Shown: positions 1 to 12,245 of the stretch, in pieces | Position numbering within the stretch: position 1 is the first letter of the stretch | Layout: each line of letters begins with the position of its first letter | Notes under the pieces: model-generated | The model's database searches: none | Seen by the model: the letters and a program-made list of their open reading frames with translations, nothing else | What the model was told of the DNA's origin: nothing | Assembly: GCA_013396995.1 (NCBI GenBank) | Contig: VWZP01005240.1 | Span: 745,816-809,815, forward strand | DNA from: Dicaeum eximium | Taxonomy: Eukaryota > Chordata > Aves > Passeriformes > Dicaeidae | DNA: 64,000 nucleotides | Reading direction: 5' to 3' | Position numbers and translations under genes: made by a program

Positions 1-2206
1 ATGCTGAATTATGATTATATGGCTGGTATATTTTATTTGAACAATGAACCCATCAGAGGTAGCTCGCTGAATTTGTGACCTTTCTAAAGGTTGGATGATT
101 TTAGAATGTTAATTAACAACAACAAAAAAAGTCCCAAATTGTGTGCAACATAAGAGAATTTTAGCAGTTCAAAAGAAGTGAGGGGAAAAATGAAATCACT
201 GTATATATATCCCTAGTCAGGCATCCTTTGTCCACTCAGCTTGGTATTGGAACTAATTGCTGTGCCACACCTGTGTGCTTTTGTCAAAGGAGAAAAAGTC
301 TTCATACAGAATTTGCAGCTTAACTGGATATTTTTATGCCATAGGCATGCTAAAATTCCCTCTAGCCTTCTCTAATTAATCATATTCACTGTATTCACAT
401 TTTGTCTATTAAAAGCTTCAGATGTACTTATATATTCCCCGTTAGAGTTCATTCTTCTGACTCGAAACTGTCTATAATTAAGTTACCAGGAAACTGTAGC
501 TTTTATCTTTGGGGAGGAAGAACAAGATGAGTTTTGTAATTGGAGCCAGATAAAGTAAGTCCCATAAAAGACTGAAAGCAGCCCAATCAACTCTATTAAA
601 GGAAGGGAAAATATTTTTTGGGGTAGCTAGGAGTGGGAGATTCATCTGCTTGAGCTGGGGATTCATCTGCTTTTATGTCAATTTACGTGCTTTTATGATT
701 CAGTGCCAGGAAGCTACATTAGTTTTTCAGTGCTTGGATTGGAGGGAAGATTTTGTTGCTTTCACTGAGAAAGTAACACAGATCGATAATCCTGCAAGAA
801 AAGTAAGGCATCAACTGGAACGGAAGCTCCCCAGTCAATATTTGTTATGCATCAGTAGCTCACAGTTACTGTAATTCAGTCTCATTTGAGGTGTTCATGT
901 GCATGCTTCTGTCAGTGTTTCCAATTCAAAGTTTTCCTCGGAAGCACCCTGTTTTTCTCACTTAGATTTTCTGCTCTATGAATCATGTTGGACCAAATCA
1001 AATCATCTCTGGGGGTGATGGTAGTACTCTGAAACACAGCTGATTATCTTGTTCTGTGCTTTATTGCTGTGCAATAAAGACACTGTTGATTTTAGTGGCT
1101 AGCACAGCAAATTCGGAGATCTTCAATCCTATCAGTCAGGCAAAAAGGACATGCCTATATGCCTAGGCAGTCTGCTCTTGGTGTTCACTGTGCCTTTGGT
1201 GCAGGATCTTGACTTGAAAAGCTCTGAATCTTCATCACAGGAGAAAACTTGTTCCTAATCTTACTTGTCAGAAGGTCTGTAATCACAGGAACAATGTAAT
1301 GCAGTGCTGGAGGAGAAAATGGAGCTGATGTCAGGTCAGGTGGCTCGGGTGAGATCCCAGATTACCATGATGTGATTTCAGCGTCTGGAATCAGAGATTT
1401 CACAAATCAAATACATTTACACTGTTGACCTGAGTTCCCCATTTGTCCCCAATGTCCCCATGGTCAGCCAGAGCCATGTATTTATTATCAGATCCTGCCT
1501 TCTGCTGGGGGCTGGATAGGCCTGGAAGCAATCCACATCAGCTGAGTACATAAGTTTGCAGCTATTTACTGAGCATCATTCTGATCAGTTGCTTAGATGA
1601 TTATGGAGAAATCAGGGGACTTTCATTTCTGATTTGTCATTTTCTTGATGCAGTAAACCCGACAGGGGGGACAAAGGGTTGGTTACCGCAGTTAAAAGTA
1701 TTAATTATTCAGCAAATGTCTTAGATTAAGCTACAGATGTATGCTGAGAGAAGATAACTGAAGGGGAAAAGGAAAATTAATGTGAAGCACAAAGATTTTG
1801 AACAGGCACAAATCCAAAAAGTTAGATGGACAGCACAGCAACACTGCCAACACAGAAACCTTATTTATGACTGGAGCTACTTATTGTGGAACCATCTTGG
1901 AGGCTTTTTGAACATACTGTTTGTTCACCTACTAGACAACATGCTTTAGGATTTGACTCCCTGAATTTTGTCTGGTTTAAAAATTTTTGTTGGCAGAAAT
2001 GACAGTTCACCAAATGTTACAGATATCTGCACACTTCCTTAAAGTTTTTCCTATTTTAGAAAACTTTAGAGTGTGCACAGCCATGTCATCTTCATTGATG
2101 GAGGAAAGAAGCATCTGCTGGTACTTATTGAACTTAGTCTCTTTCAAGATTTACAGTAGTAATCTATTCAGCTCTTGAATATCTCTGAATAAGATCAGTA
2201 GTTCAA

Positions 2207-2225
2207 TTTTTTTTTTTTTTTTTTT
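2207..2225. repeat. 19-base T run
   Basis: Homopolymer T tract in intron sequence, with no associated element recognised. Confidence 0.95.
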
Positions 2226-5194
2226 ACTTCAGAACTTCCCTCTGCTTCTAGAAAAAGAAATTGATGTTCTGTTTATCAATGCTATTTCTGTCTTCCTGGT
2301 GCTCCTGTAGAGAGCATCAAATGCAGCTGGCCCAAAGGCAATGAGCAGGTTTTTGACCACAGTTGTAACCATGCAGAAATTCTGCTTCTCTCCATGACGA
2401 GATGCCACCAGAGCACCTGGCTACTGTGGTGGTATGACCTGAGCACTCACCTTAGTTCAACAGGGGTTGGGCTGCTCACAAGGAATTTATCAAGTGGCAG
2501 TGCAGGGAGAGACAGACCCAGCCCTGTCTGCACTTTGTACCTACGTCGCTGTTCTCCAAGGGAGCTCCATCACCCGGAGGGGTTCACGGGGGCTGCAAAC
2601 CACCTCTCTCCCCATCCATAGCCCAGCTGGCTGCAGGGTGGTGAGCCTGAAAATGTGAACTAGAGAACCCAACTCTCCTTCCCATGATGCCATATTTTGG
2701 CCATCTCTTTTCCCACGTAAAGGAAAATGTAATGCCTGAAGTTACTTACATGAATATGTATATATGCACAAAGAGATGAAAAAGGTGGAAAGACTGCTTA
2801 CCAGTAATTCATTCTGTAGGATGTCCTGTTCTGCTGCATACCCTCTCATTCTCTCTGAATCCATGTTCAAGTTTTTCTGTGCTTAAGAGAAACAGTTTGA
2901 GGTGATAGAGCACACACTGAGGATTTTGTCTAAAGCAGACATCTCTCCCACTGATTTCTTCTCCTGACCAAAGCAGTCAGCAAGACCCTGAGCTTCAGCC
3001 AGCTGCTCAGGTCAGTAAAGGGCAACATGTTGCTGGAATGCTTTAAAATTTCCCTTGTAGTGTTTCATAAGAAGAATAATCTGCCTTAGCAGTGAGCTTT
3101 GGACATTATTAAGTGATAAAAAGTAAATTATTCTTTCATTAAGCTGGTATGCTGTCTGTTTCAGTGTCTTTAAGCTCTTGGTGTAACAATGTTTAAATCA
3201 TATCTGGAATTGATATAATATGCATCTAATTAGACTTTACTATGGAGTTGATCTGCAAAGTGCAGGAGGGGCAGAATTTTTCAGTTTGCTCTAGAGAACA
3301 GAAGTAAATGTAAGAGTTATATTTGCAGTCCACAGTTGCAGTGTGTCCAGATTGGCAATGAAAAGCCTTCACTGTTTAAACTTAGCAACCTTTTCTGTAG
3401 TCCAACATTTACAGTTAGTAAAGGTATTTCTCCTTTCAATACACCTCTTTAAATCACTAAATGTTATCTGATACCTCAGTGTGAAAGTTGGCCTTAGTCT
3501 ATAATGTCTGTTTGCTTCCCTCAGCCAATAAAAGGGCAAAAACATTAAAAAAAAAGAGGAAAGGAAATCCCTGTCTGTTTCATCACACAAAGAAACACTA
3601 CAACATTTGGTTTCATAATTTGTCAAATGCCTTTCCTTACAATTGCATGGGTCTCCAACTATCTTGAAATGATTGCAGCTGTTTTCTTTACCCTAGACAT
3701 ACAGTGATAAATGCTATTGGAACATATTAAACAAATAAAAATACTTCTAAATGTCACAACATTTCATCAGTGGGCAGACAATAGATGATAAAAATTTAAT
3801 CCTGGATCAGATGTAGCGATAAAATAAAATAAAATATCTTCCAAATTAGAAACTTTTCCATATGAGGACAGGAGTGTTTGGGATTGTTCTGCTTTACTGG
3901 TAGACATAATCTTATCATTTTTTCTCTTGCTGTCCTAATCATTTGGTTATTAAATATTCTTACTAATGTGGTTCTTCTGAGATCACTTTCTTAAAAACAC
4001 TAATAAAAAGGTTATTAATCCAGAGCAGATACTTTTAGTCTTCACAAGTAATAGTAAGAGTAAAATTCTTACAAAGGTGGTTTGGTTAGTGGGGTTTAAT
4101 ACAGGTCTGAATCAATGCCTATTATTGTTTGTTAGCAGACTTTTATTATAACTTTTGCTGCTAGTGGGATGTGAAGACAGAATTTATGATCTAAGAATAA
4201 AAATTAATTCTTTCAATTTTGTTTTTAAGGATTAATGGAAATGGCTATAATAATTCAGTGTTATCCTTTCATTTTTCTGGGTTTTAATGAAAAGCCTTGT
4301 AATTACCTAGTGCAAGCTTTTCTTTATTATGTAATATTTCATGTAACTCAAAACCAGTGTGTGCTTGAATGTGCAATGTACTCTTTCAGATAAGAGACCT
4401 GACTGAAAATATGAAAAGCATATTCTACTAGTTTTGCTTATTTTGCAAGAAGATAAATAATTACATTTCTTTGGTTGTGCCACCCATAAGGTTGGTTCTT
4501 TTGTTTTGTGTATATCACCATTTTTGCCAGTATCCTAAATTAGGAGAGAAAATACCTGCTGGTTTGAAACCTGTCCTTAGGCTTCTTCACTGCAGCAGCT
4601 ACCAGAGCAAAAATTTGAGCAGTTAAGCTGTGTTTTTCCTTTCAAATTTGCACATCTCCAGGATGGCAGTGACAGAGTAGGAGAGCAGTAAGTTGGTGTG
4701 AGGTAGAGGTGCCTCCCCTGACTTCCTTTTTCCAGTGCCAGACTAAGTTACTACAAAACACCTTCATGGCATTTCCTTACCTGTTTGAAATGGTAGACAA
4801 CAAGCACTCCCCATGGAGTTAGGATATTTTTCCTTCTTATTTACCCTAGATAAAACAGCAAGGTCCACCTATCATTTATCGAAAACACTCGGAGGCTCTG
4901 GCTTGAGGGCAGAAGTTGTTCTTTTATATCTCATCTAGCCTGCTTATGTCAGGTGCCAATCAGAGAGGCTGAATGAGGAAGGAGGACACTTCTGCAAGCA
5001 GATCATCTGTTCCCAGCTGCAGAGAGGCACAACAGGAGTGTGAGCCTCATCAATGCACAGAACTACGATACACAGTGACCCAGAGAGAATGAAAGAACTT
5101 AGGACTGAAATGCATCTCAGTCAGGGGAAGGTGGAAGATTTCAGATTTCAGGGAACATGAACACATGAAAACCAGCATTTATCAAAGAAAGGAG

Positions 5195-5420
5195 GGGACT
5201 GAAAGGTTACCTGAATATGAGGAATAATGTCTTTACTGTGCGAGTAACTGGGCACTGGAACACACTACCCTGAGAGGTTGTGGAGTTTCATTCACTGGGA
5301 ATATTCAAGAACAGCCTGGACACAATCCTGTGTGATGTACTTTAGGATGATCCGACTTGAGCAGGGAGGTTGGATGAGATTACCCTTCTAACCTGACTCA
5401 TTCTGTGATTCTGTGTTATC
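5195..5420 (+). mobile_element. CR1 LINE, 3' end fragment
   Basis: The stretch reads like the last 200 bases of a chicken-repeat-1 element: a GGGCACTGGAACA-like segment, TTGTGGAGTTT, TTGAGCAGGGAGGTTGGATG and the closing ATTCTGTGATTCTGTG, the tandem octamer typical of CR1 3' ends. Sense orientation. Strong 5' truncation is normal for this family. Confidence 0.85.
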
Positions 5421-5552
5421 CCGTGACAGAAATATTGGAGGCAGAGATGGAATTTCAACAGCACACATACCAATGATGATTATGAAATTGGTTTCCTTTT
5501 TTTAATGAAAAAAAAAAAGGAAAAAAAAAGAAAAAGGAAAAGAGGAGCAGCT

Positions 5553-6526
5553 TGTAATGGGTTGATGCTGTCTTCCAGGCACTCACCAACAAAGCCTCTC
5601 TGTCAATCCCCTCCACAGCTGGATGGGGGACAGAAAATATGCCAAGGGTTCATGAGTTGAGATAAGGACAGGGAGACTCACCAAATATCATGGGCTAAAC
5701 AGGCTCAAATTAGAGACATGAATTGAATTTATTGCTAACAAAATCAGAGCAGAATAACGAAAAGTAAAATAAAACCTTAAAACCCCTCCACCTTCCCCCG
5801 CATGCTTCCCTCCTTCCCAGCTCTACTTCCTACCCCAGCGGTGCAGGGAGACAGGGAATGGGGGTTATGGCCAGTTCATCGCCTGTGGCTTCTCCCTCTG
5901 CTCAGGGAGAGGGTCATTCCCCTGCTGCACCATGGGTTCCTCCCACAGGAGACAGTTCTCCATCAACTTCTCCAGTGTGAGTCCATCCCACAAGCAACAG
6001 TCTTCCCCAGACTGCTGCAGTGTGGGTCACTCTTCCACAGGGTGTGGTCCTTCAAGGACAGGCTGCTCCAGCATGGGCTCCTCTTCCCATGGGCCTTCCA
6101 TGGGATCACAGCCTCCTCTCAGGTATCCACCTGCTCCAGCATGGGGCTCTTCCATACGCTGCAGGTGGATCTCTGCATCCCCGTGGAACTCCATGGGCTG
6201 CAGGGGCAACACTGCTTCACCACAGTATCCACCTCAGACTGCAGGAAAATCTCAGCTCCGGCACCTGGCGGTGCTGATAATCACAGAGGCATTATCACCA
6301 TTTCTAATTGGCCCAGCCTTGGCCAGTGGCATGTCCATCTGTTGGAGCTACCAGGGATTGGCAGAGCTGGACGTGGGGAAAGCTTCTGGCAGCTTCTCAT
6401 AGAAGCCACCCCTGTAGCTGCTCCACTTCCAGAGCTTGGCCATGCAAACCAAATGCACAAGCGTGCAGGGAAAGTCATTTACTTGTCTCCAAGCCATCGT
6501 AATTGGGTTTTCTTTCCATACCATAA
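5553..6526 (-). mobile_element. Solo LTR of an avian endogenous retrovirus (ERVL-like)
   Basis: On the minus strand the stretch reads as a long terminal repeat. A GC-rich U3/R region contains multiple degenerate copies of a CTGGAGCAGG/CATGGGAAGG-type unit, followed by an AATAAA polyadenylation signal (complement of TTTATT near 5730) and a terminal TCAACCCATTACA. This arrangement matches an LTR family I recognise as common in bird genomes. The pentamer CAGCT lies directly outside both ends (5548-5552 and 6527-6531), a possible 5-base target-site duplication. No internal retroviral genes accompany it. The 249-codon frame on the + strand through it is antisense to the LTR and not a gene. Confidence 0.75.
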
Positions 6527-8759
6527 CAGCTGGTTGGCAAAATCTCCTTAAGGAACACTAGATTACTCTGTATGTGGAATTCTGGATTTGATTTTAAGTA
6601 GCCATCCAAACTTCTGGATCTTTTGGTAGATCCCCATACTCCAAATTTCTAGAGGTTTTGAGTGAATTAATGAAATCCTTATGTGTTTTTCACGCTTGTC
6701 CCCCTGCCCTTGCATACACAGCTTTGCTGTGTATAGGTGACAAAATCCACTGGACTCCAAGGTGTGACTTTCAAGGGCTTCAGTAAGTATTAGGAGAGAG
6801 TAGAGAATGGCTTCTGTGACTAAGTTTGTCATTGGCAAATTTGCATCAGCAAAATGATATAATAAATTGCAGATTATTATGCCATGTAAGAACATTTACC
6901 TTGAAATTGAAGGAGATTTATTTGAAATAAACAACAGGAAATAAAACAAGGAACTTTGTAATACCATATTTGAAAACAATTTTTCGGAAAATAAATAATT
7001 GCGTTTCAGAATTTATTAGAGTACATCAGGAAAAAAGTAATGAGTAAGCATCCACTTTTATGATTATGCTGAATTGTATTATAAAATCTATCAGCAATAT
7101 AAGAGAAGATTGGAAAAAAATGTCTGGGATACACAGTTTTAATGTATTTTGCTGCCCCTGCTCTTCCATACCTATAAAATTTTCAATTTAGCAAAAGGAA
7201 AAGAATGTAAAAGAAATCATGGGGAGCTAAGGCATTGCAAAGGAAATAGTCAAAATAGATTGGTAGCCACCTACTCTATGGCAGGTTGGCATTTTTAGCA
7301 CGCATCATAGGTAATTGTGAAACACAGAGGAAAAATAGCTATTAATAAACCATTTCCAGCAGTTTCATACAGGACTTAACATTTTCCAGTTCACCTCCTG
7401 AGGATGGATATAGCTGTGATGACCACAAGTTATGTGTTACTTTTGAGACATATAATGCTGTAGGAAAATTTTACTCTGTGATTAAAATTTGTCCCTAAAC
7501 TTTCATGAGCCTTGATCAGCCTAATGCAAGGTCTGTACTTTTTTTCCAACAGCTGCAAAGGGCCAAAACTAAATGAATACACTTAATGAATATACAGAGA
7601 TGGCAGAATGCAATTGCAACTGGACGTCATTGATTATGTTAATAAGATAAAAGGAAATAATAAAAACTGCACATCTGAAGCTTAAATTCTTTCCATTACT
7701 TTAAGTGTCCCTTTTGAAAAGCATTTCTAGCTGAAATGTGAAGTTTATTCGAAAAACCTCAAATGCATCTTTCTAGAATTTAATGCTATTAAGCATTTGG
7801 CTGAATACAATTATTTGGAAGAAATGGGTCTTTAGAGATCAACAGTATGGTGTGATTCATTGCTCTAGTGAGGTCAGTGAACAAGTGAACAAGTTCTAGA
7901 GAGATGTTATTCAACATTAGAGCAGTATCTAGACCCCTAAGATCTTGAATATATTATGTATTCATATATCTTTGTGTGTGTGTGTCTTATTTTGTGGCAT
8001 ATATACATATATAATCTGATCTGTGTCTAAATCAGAAAAAAATAATAATATTTTAGCTTTCTTTTAGCATTTCTGGGGGTAATTTTACTTTTGATTTGAT
8101 CTTTGAGTGCCTAGCACTTCAGATATGAGTGGTTACATCTCACAGGGACAGTCAGTGGAAATCATAGCTCTTACTTGCTTAGGGTAGCCTTTGGACCTTT
8201 AAATCCTTAAGGTTAATTGCTGTTACCTCCTTAAAGAAATTTAGATCATATCCTGTCATTTGGTTCACTCTGGAAGCAGTAGCATCCACTAAGTATGTAA
8301 ATTAAGCCATGTTAGATTGCTTCAGAAGTGAAGTTATATGGATTAAAGATCACAAGCTAACTTTCTTGCTCCTAAGTTCAGACAGTAAGAAGAGGCCAAG
8401 ACTACCTCACGTGCTCTCAGGGAGCTCTTTTACGCTTGTTTCCCATTTCTATCCACAGAAAAATTCCTGTGCAGTTCTTCTCATCCTTTTACCCACTCAG
8501 ACTGTGTCCACATCACTAAATAAAAAAGGCCCAGGAAATAAACTTATGCATGACACCTTTGGCGGGTGGAGAGGGAGGATAATCTAAAGAGAGTCATTGT
8601 GTCTTCCTGTTAAGTGCTTTCACATTAAGAACAGAGACTGTGCTCCCCAGAAAATGTAGGTTTGTCTCCAACCTTCAGAAAAGCAATGATATTATTTCCG
8701 GTTGAAGCACTGTCTTGGGTTCATATGGTTGAATTGTCTTTTTTGCAGTAACTTAGAAG

Positions 8760-8885
8760 AGTCTGTGGGGAAACATCCTTGTTGCCAGTCCCACTGCTTT
8801 ATGAAGGAAATTGTAGAAATTCCCNAGTCTGTGGGGAAACATCCTTGTTGCCAGTCCCACTGCTTTATGAAGGAAATTGTAGAAA
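8760..8885. repeat. Perfect 60-base duplication around a single N (likely assembly join)
   Basis: Bases 8760-8819 and 8826-8885 are identical over 60 bases, starting AGTCTGTGGGGAAACATCCT. They are separated by TTCCC and the only N in the window (8825). This is the appearance of two contig ends that overlap but were joined through a placeholder. Confidence 0.9.
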
Positions 8886-11599
8886 AACTTCAGCAATAGC
8901 AGAGTGGTGTGTTTGCCCAGGGGCAGTACTAACTAGCCACCCAGTGCTTTCAGTGCTTGGGCTCCTGCTCTGTCTAGCACTGCTCCGTGATGTACACTGG
9001 AGATATGTTTTGGGTCACATCGACAGTCATTTTCTTGCTTTCCTGATTCCACGGGTTCAATTTAATTTGGGAAAGTCTAGTCAGCCTGGCACGTCCATAA
9101 ATTGAGTATATAAAAAACCCTATAAAGGTCGTATACAATACTTGTGACATTATTACAAGTTGATATTCTCATACTAACTGTATCGTGTCACATACAAGAA
9201 CCCTTGCGCTTGTGGTGATCTGATAAATCAGAAATGAGATGTGTTTGCCCTTCCAAGAGCTATTCACAAAGTCAGCATGAAACAAGAGATTTACTTCATT
9301 TGCTGCATTAGAAACTTACGTGGTAAGGCCTCCATGTCAACAAATAGCAGTTCACAGCACAATATTTGGACACATAAGAACTGATTTTTCCTAGCTGAGA
9401 AGCTACTTTTTCCTTTGAAGTTTTGAAGTGACCCTGTTCATTTTTCCCAAAGAGAGAATGAAATAAACACAGCTTGACATGATAATCCTTCCATAACCAC
9501 TGAACTCCCTAAGGTAATTCTGAGATTGTTACATTTAATGCAAACAAAAGCAGTTTTCACAAGTTTCAACAGCAGGTCACAATTTCATTGGTTCATAATC
9601 AATAAAGTATAGGTGTTTGCAGATGTATATATTGTTTCTCAGTTTTGGAACCATGAAATATGAGTACTAGGTATTTTTAATACATGTATTATGATTATCA
9701 GTGCAACTTTTAAGTACTGTCTTTTGAAAGGTTGACATGGATTTTCAACAACTCCAAATACATTCTGAATGCATTTCATATTATTTTTACCTCTACAGTT
9801 TGTGGTTTGTTTTATTTTTGTAATTCATCATTCCTCTGTATGCTGAGTGCTTCAAACTGTGGTTTTTTAACTCTGCAGTGAGATCCTGTTGTGCCAATGT
9901 AGAGATATTTTTATATCGATGGGCCTCCAGGGAGAAGTGTCTTCAGTCCTGATGGCAAGTCAGGGCCTCCTTTTTTTAATGTTTGTACAAAATATTTTTT
10001 GTGGGTGGATCAAATTGATTTTGAGTATTTGCACAGTAGGTTTTTGAACCTTTTGAAGCAAAATCCCTATTGTAACGAAAGTTTTACACAGATGTAGAAT
10101 GAAGATTTAAGGTTCTAGTAGGGTTAAGATTACTAATAGTTTAGTTCTTTGTATATTGTCAATGTAATTTTATTTCTTATGATATCATAAGTCCTGTCCA
10201 ACTATTTTGCCTTTTTTATCCCTTTTTTAAAGACATAAATGCACTGACAGTATGTAACTTATGAAGGCTCAGGGCACCAACATGTTCTTAAAATTGTTGG
10301 GTTGTGATGTGCCAGCAAAATACCTGTGCAGCTCTGAATGTGGAAAAAATGTGGTGTGTTCCAGAGTGCTCTCAAGGAAGCACTTCATAAAATAGAGAGT
10401 GAAAGTTGCAGGGAGGAGTGAGAGCACTATTGGATCTGCTCAGCTTCATCCATCCAAGGCAGCTCATAATCACTGCTGCCAAAAACCTGCCCTGGGAACT
10501 CTCAGCACAGCAGATAGAGATGGAAGCAGCACAAGAGGCCACATTAGCTGGGATCTGCTCTCTCTTTGAAAAAGAGTTTTCTGACAGTTTGGACTGCTGT
10601 GAGGCAGTGCCAGCTTGCTTGCCTTTCTAGTGCCCCTCCAAAGTTCTGATGGGTTTGACGTACTCCTGTGAAATGCTTACATCGAATTGCAGCAACCTTT
10701 CTCTGCACAATAGTGCTGTCAAAATATGCTCATCTATTAATTTTTTTTGAAGTGCTTCCTCACAACAGATGTTTTTAAAACAGTTTTGTTTACTTGCTTT
10801 CCCACTTCAGAATAAAATTTGGAAATGAGAAACAGAAGTTTTCTTGTTTTTCAGGGGTGTCGGTTTTCTAAAGTGGTTCCTTGCACAAGTGGGGTTCTTC
10901 TTCACATATCTGTGTATCAAATTTATCTTTCCTTTAAGAACTTACCGAGTTGTCAGCCTTTCTAAGGTCATGGACTTTCCTCAGTTCCAGTAATCCTTAC
11001 AGAAAATGGACCACATGTTTATTGTCTTTGGTATCCACTGGTACTTTTTTTCTTTTCTTTCAAGAAGTATTGCCATCTGTTGCTTTCCAGATTATTTTTT
11101 ACATATTCTCTAATTTCTCCTTCATCACCATCAGGTTTTTTTATCAGTTTTTTGATTGGTTTTTGTTATCTGTTTTTTGATCCATTTTCAGTCATTTTTT
11201 AAAGAAAGAAAAAAAAAATCTCATGCTCTCAAAAGCATTAAGCAAGATAGGGTTGAAATGGATGTCATCTTACCATCAAATATTCTTGTGTAGTTCTCTA
11301 TTCTTTTAAATACAGCCCCTGAGAACATTTTTACTCACCATCAATTACCACCTGTTATCCTGCTAATCTGGAGTAGTGGCATGGAAGCAAAGCAGAAACA
11401 GAGTTAAAAGATAAAGCAATTAGATTGTAAGAATTCACTGTGCCCTTATGTGAAGAATGAAAACTCTAAGACACTTTTGATGGTGGAATATAGTGAGCTG
11501 GGCCAAGGTTGCCCAGCACTGTCTTGTTCTATAACCAGCTAGACCAAAACCTGTCAGGCCACATGTCTTGTTTTGACCCCAGATGGCAGCTCAGATGGC

Positions 11600-11776
11600 T
11601 TTTTGTGCTGGTGGGGCAGTGTGAGAAAGAAAAGGCCTTGGCTCTGTGTAACAGCTGCTCAACAATAACAAAAAAATCCCTGAATTACCAGCACTGTTTC
11701 CGGCATAAATCCAAAACACAGTGCCATGCTAGCTACTATCAAAAAAATTAACTCTACCCAGCCAACCCCAGCGCAT
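11600..11776 (-). mobile_element. LTR remnant, same family as 39413-39975
   Basis: The words GCAGTGTGAG, GGCCTTGGCTCTG, CTCAACAATAACAAAAA, AAATCCAAAACACAG and ATTAACTCTACCCAGCCA line up in order with the high-coordinate end of the LTR at 39413-39975. This is the 5' (U3) end of that LTR on the minus strand. The rest of this copy is missing or too diverged to see. It ends about 180 bases before a coding exon. Confidence 0.7.
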
Positions 11777-11959
11777 CATGATCATGTATCTCATAATCCC
11801 AGCTGGCCTATTCAGATGGCATGGTGCCATATCCCTAAAGGATATTAAAAAGTGTATTTATCTAAATATAATGCTTGAAGATAAATCCAACTTCCATGTT
11901 AGTATGAGTCCATGTATTGCAAGAAGGCAATAAATTCTTTTTCCCTCTGTTATTTTCAG

Positions 11960-12245
11960 AACCAAATTTTGTGTCATCTTATGACATTGGGAACTTTACC
12001 TACTTCTTCTTCCGGGAAAACGCAGTGGAACATGACTGTGGGAAAACAGTTTTCTCTCGTGCTGCTCGGGTGTGCAAGAATGACATTGGTGGCAAGTTTG
12101 TGCTGGAGGATACCTGGACCACCTTCATGAAAGCTCGTCTGAACTGCTCTCGCCCTGGAGAAATTCCCTTTTACTATAATGAACTTCAGAGTACTTTCTT
12201 CCTGCCAGAACTGGACTTGATCTATGGGATTTTTACCACTAATGT
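11960..12245 (+). CDS. SEMA5A: SEMA5A exon (sema domain, part 1 in window)
   Basis: This 286-base exon lies between a TTATTTTCAG acceptor and a GTAAGT donor. Its first two bases (AA) finish a Glu codon begun in an upstream exon, and its last two (GT) begin a Val codon completed by the next exon. It encodes a central stretch of the sema beta-propeller. Visible landmarks are the start PNFVSSYDIGNFTYFFFREN, the conserved cysteines in EHDCGKT, RVCKND and LNCSRPGE, and the DLIYGIFTTN end. N-glycosylation sequons occur at NFT and NCS. The GNFTYFFFRE and RVCKND(I/V)GG segments are among the best conserved semaphorin motifs. The exon would lie outside the cell, in the receptor-binding head. The ATG-initiated open frames overlapping it are not real starts, because the exon is internal. 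Confidence 0.96.

Larger units (their letters stand above)
1..11959 (+). other. SEMA5A intron (3' part), upstream of the first exon in view
   Basis: The intron is assigned because the exon at 11960 opens with a split codon and a good acceptor. The preceding SEMA5A exon was looked for by its expected wording and not found here. The stretch holds a 19-base T run (2207-2225), a GC-richer patch at about 2390-2660 that I could not identify, a CR1 3' end, a minus-strand LTR, a gap-flanking duplication at 8760-8885, and an LTR remnant before the exon. Otherwise 1-2200, 2700-5190, 6530-8750 and 8900-11590 look like ordinary AT-rich intron sequence. Confidence 0.8.

Noticed and set aside
5802..6551. 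249-codon open frame on the + strand, the longest in the window
   Set aside because: It runs antisense through a GC-rich LTR and past its end. The composition explains the lack of stops, and no protein family is recognisable.
8702..9105. Open frames spanning the N with a repeated peptide
   Set aside because: The repeat in the peptide comes from the 60-base duplication at an assembly join.
10406..10630. 74-codon + strand frame with exon-like composition
   Set aside because: It has no match to SEMA5A wording for the preceding exon and no acceptor and donor pair that fits the required phase.
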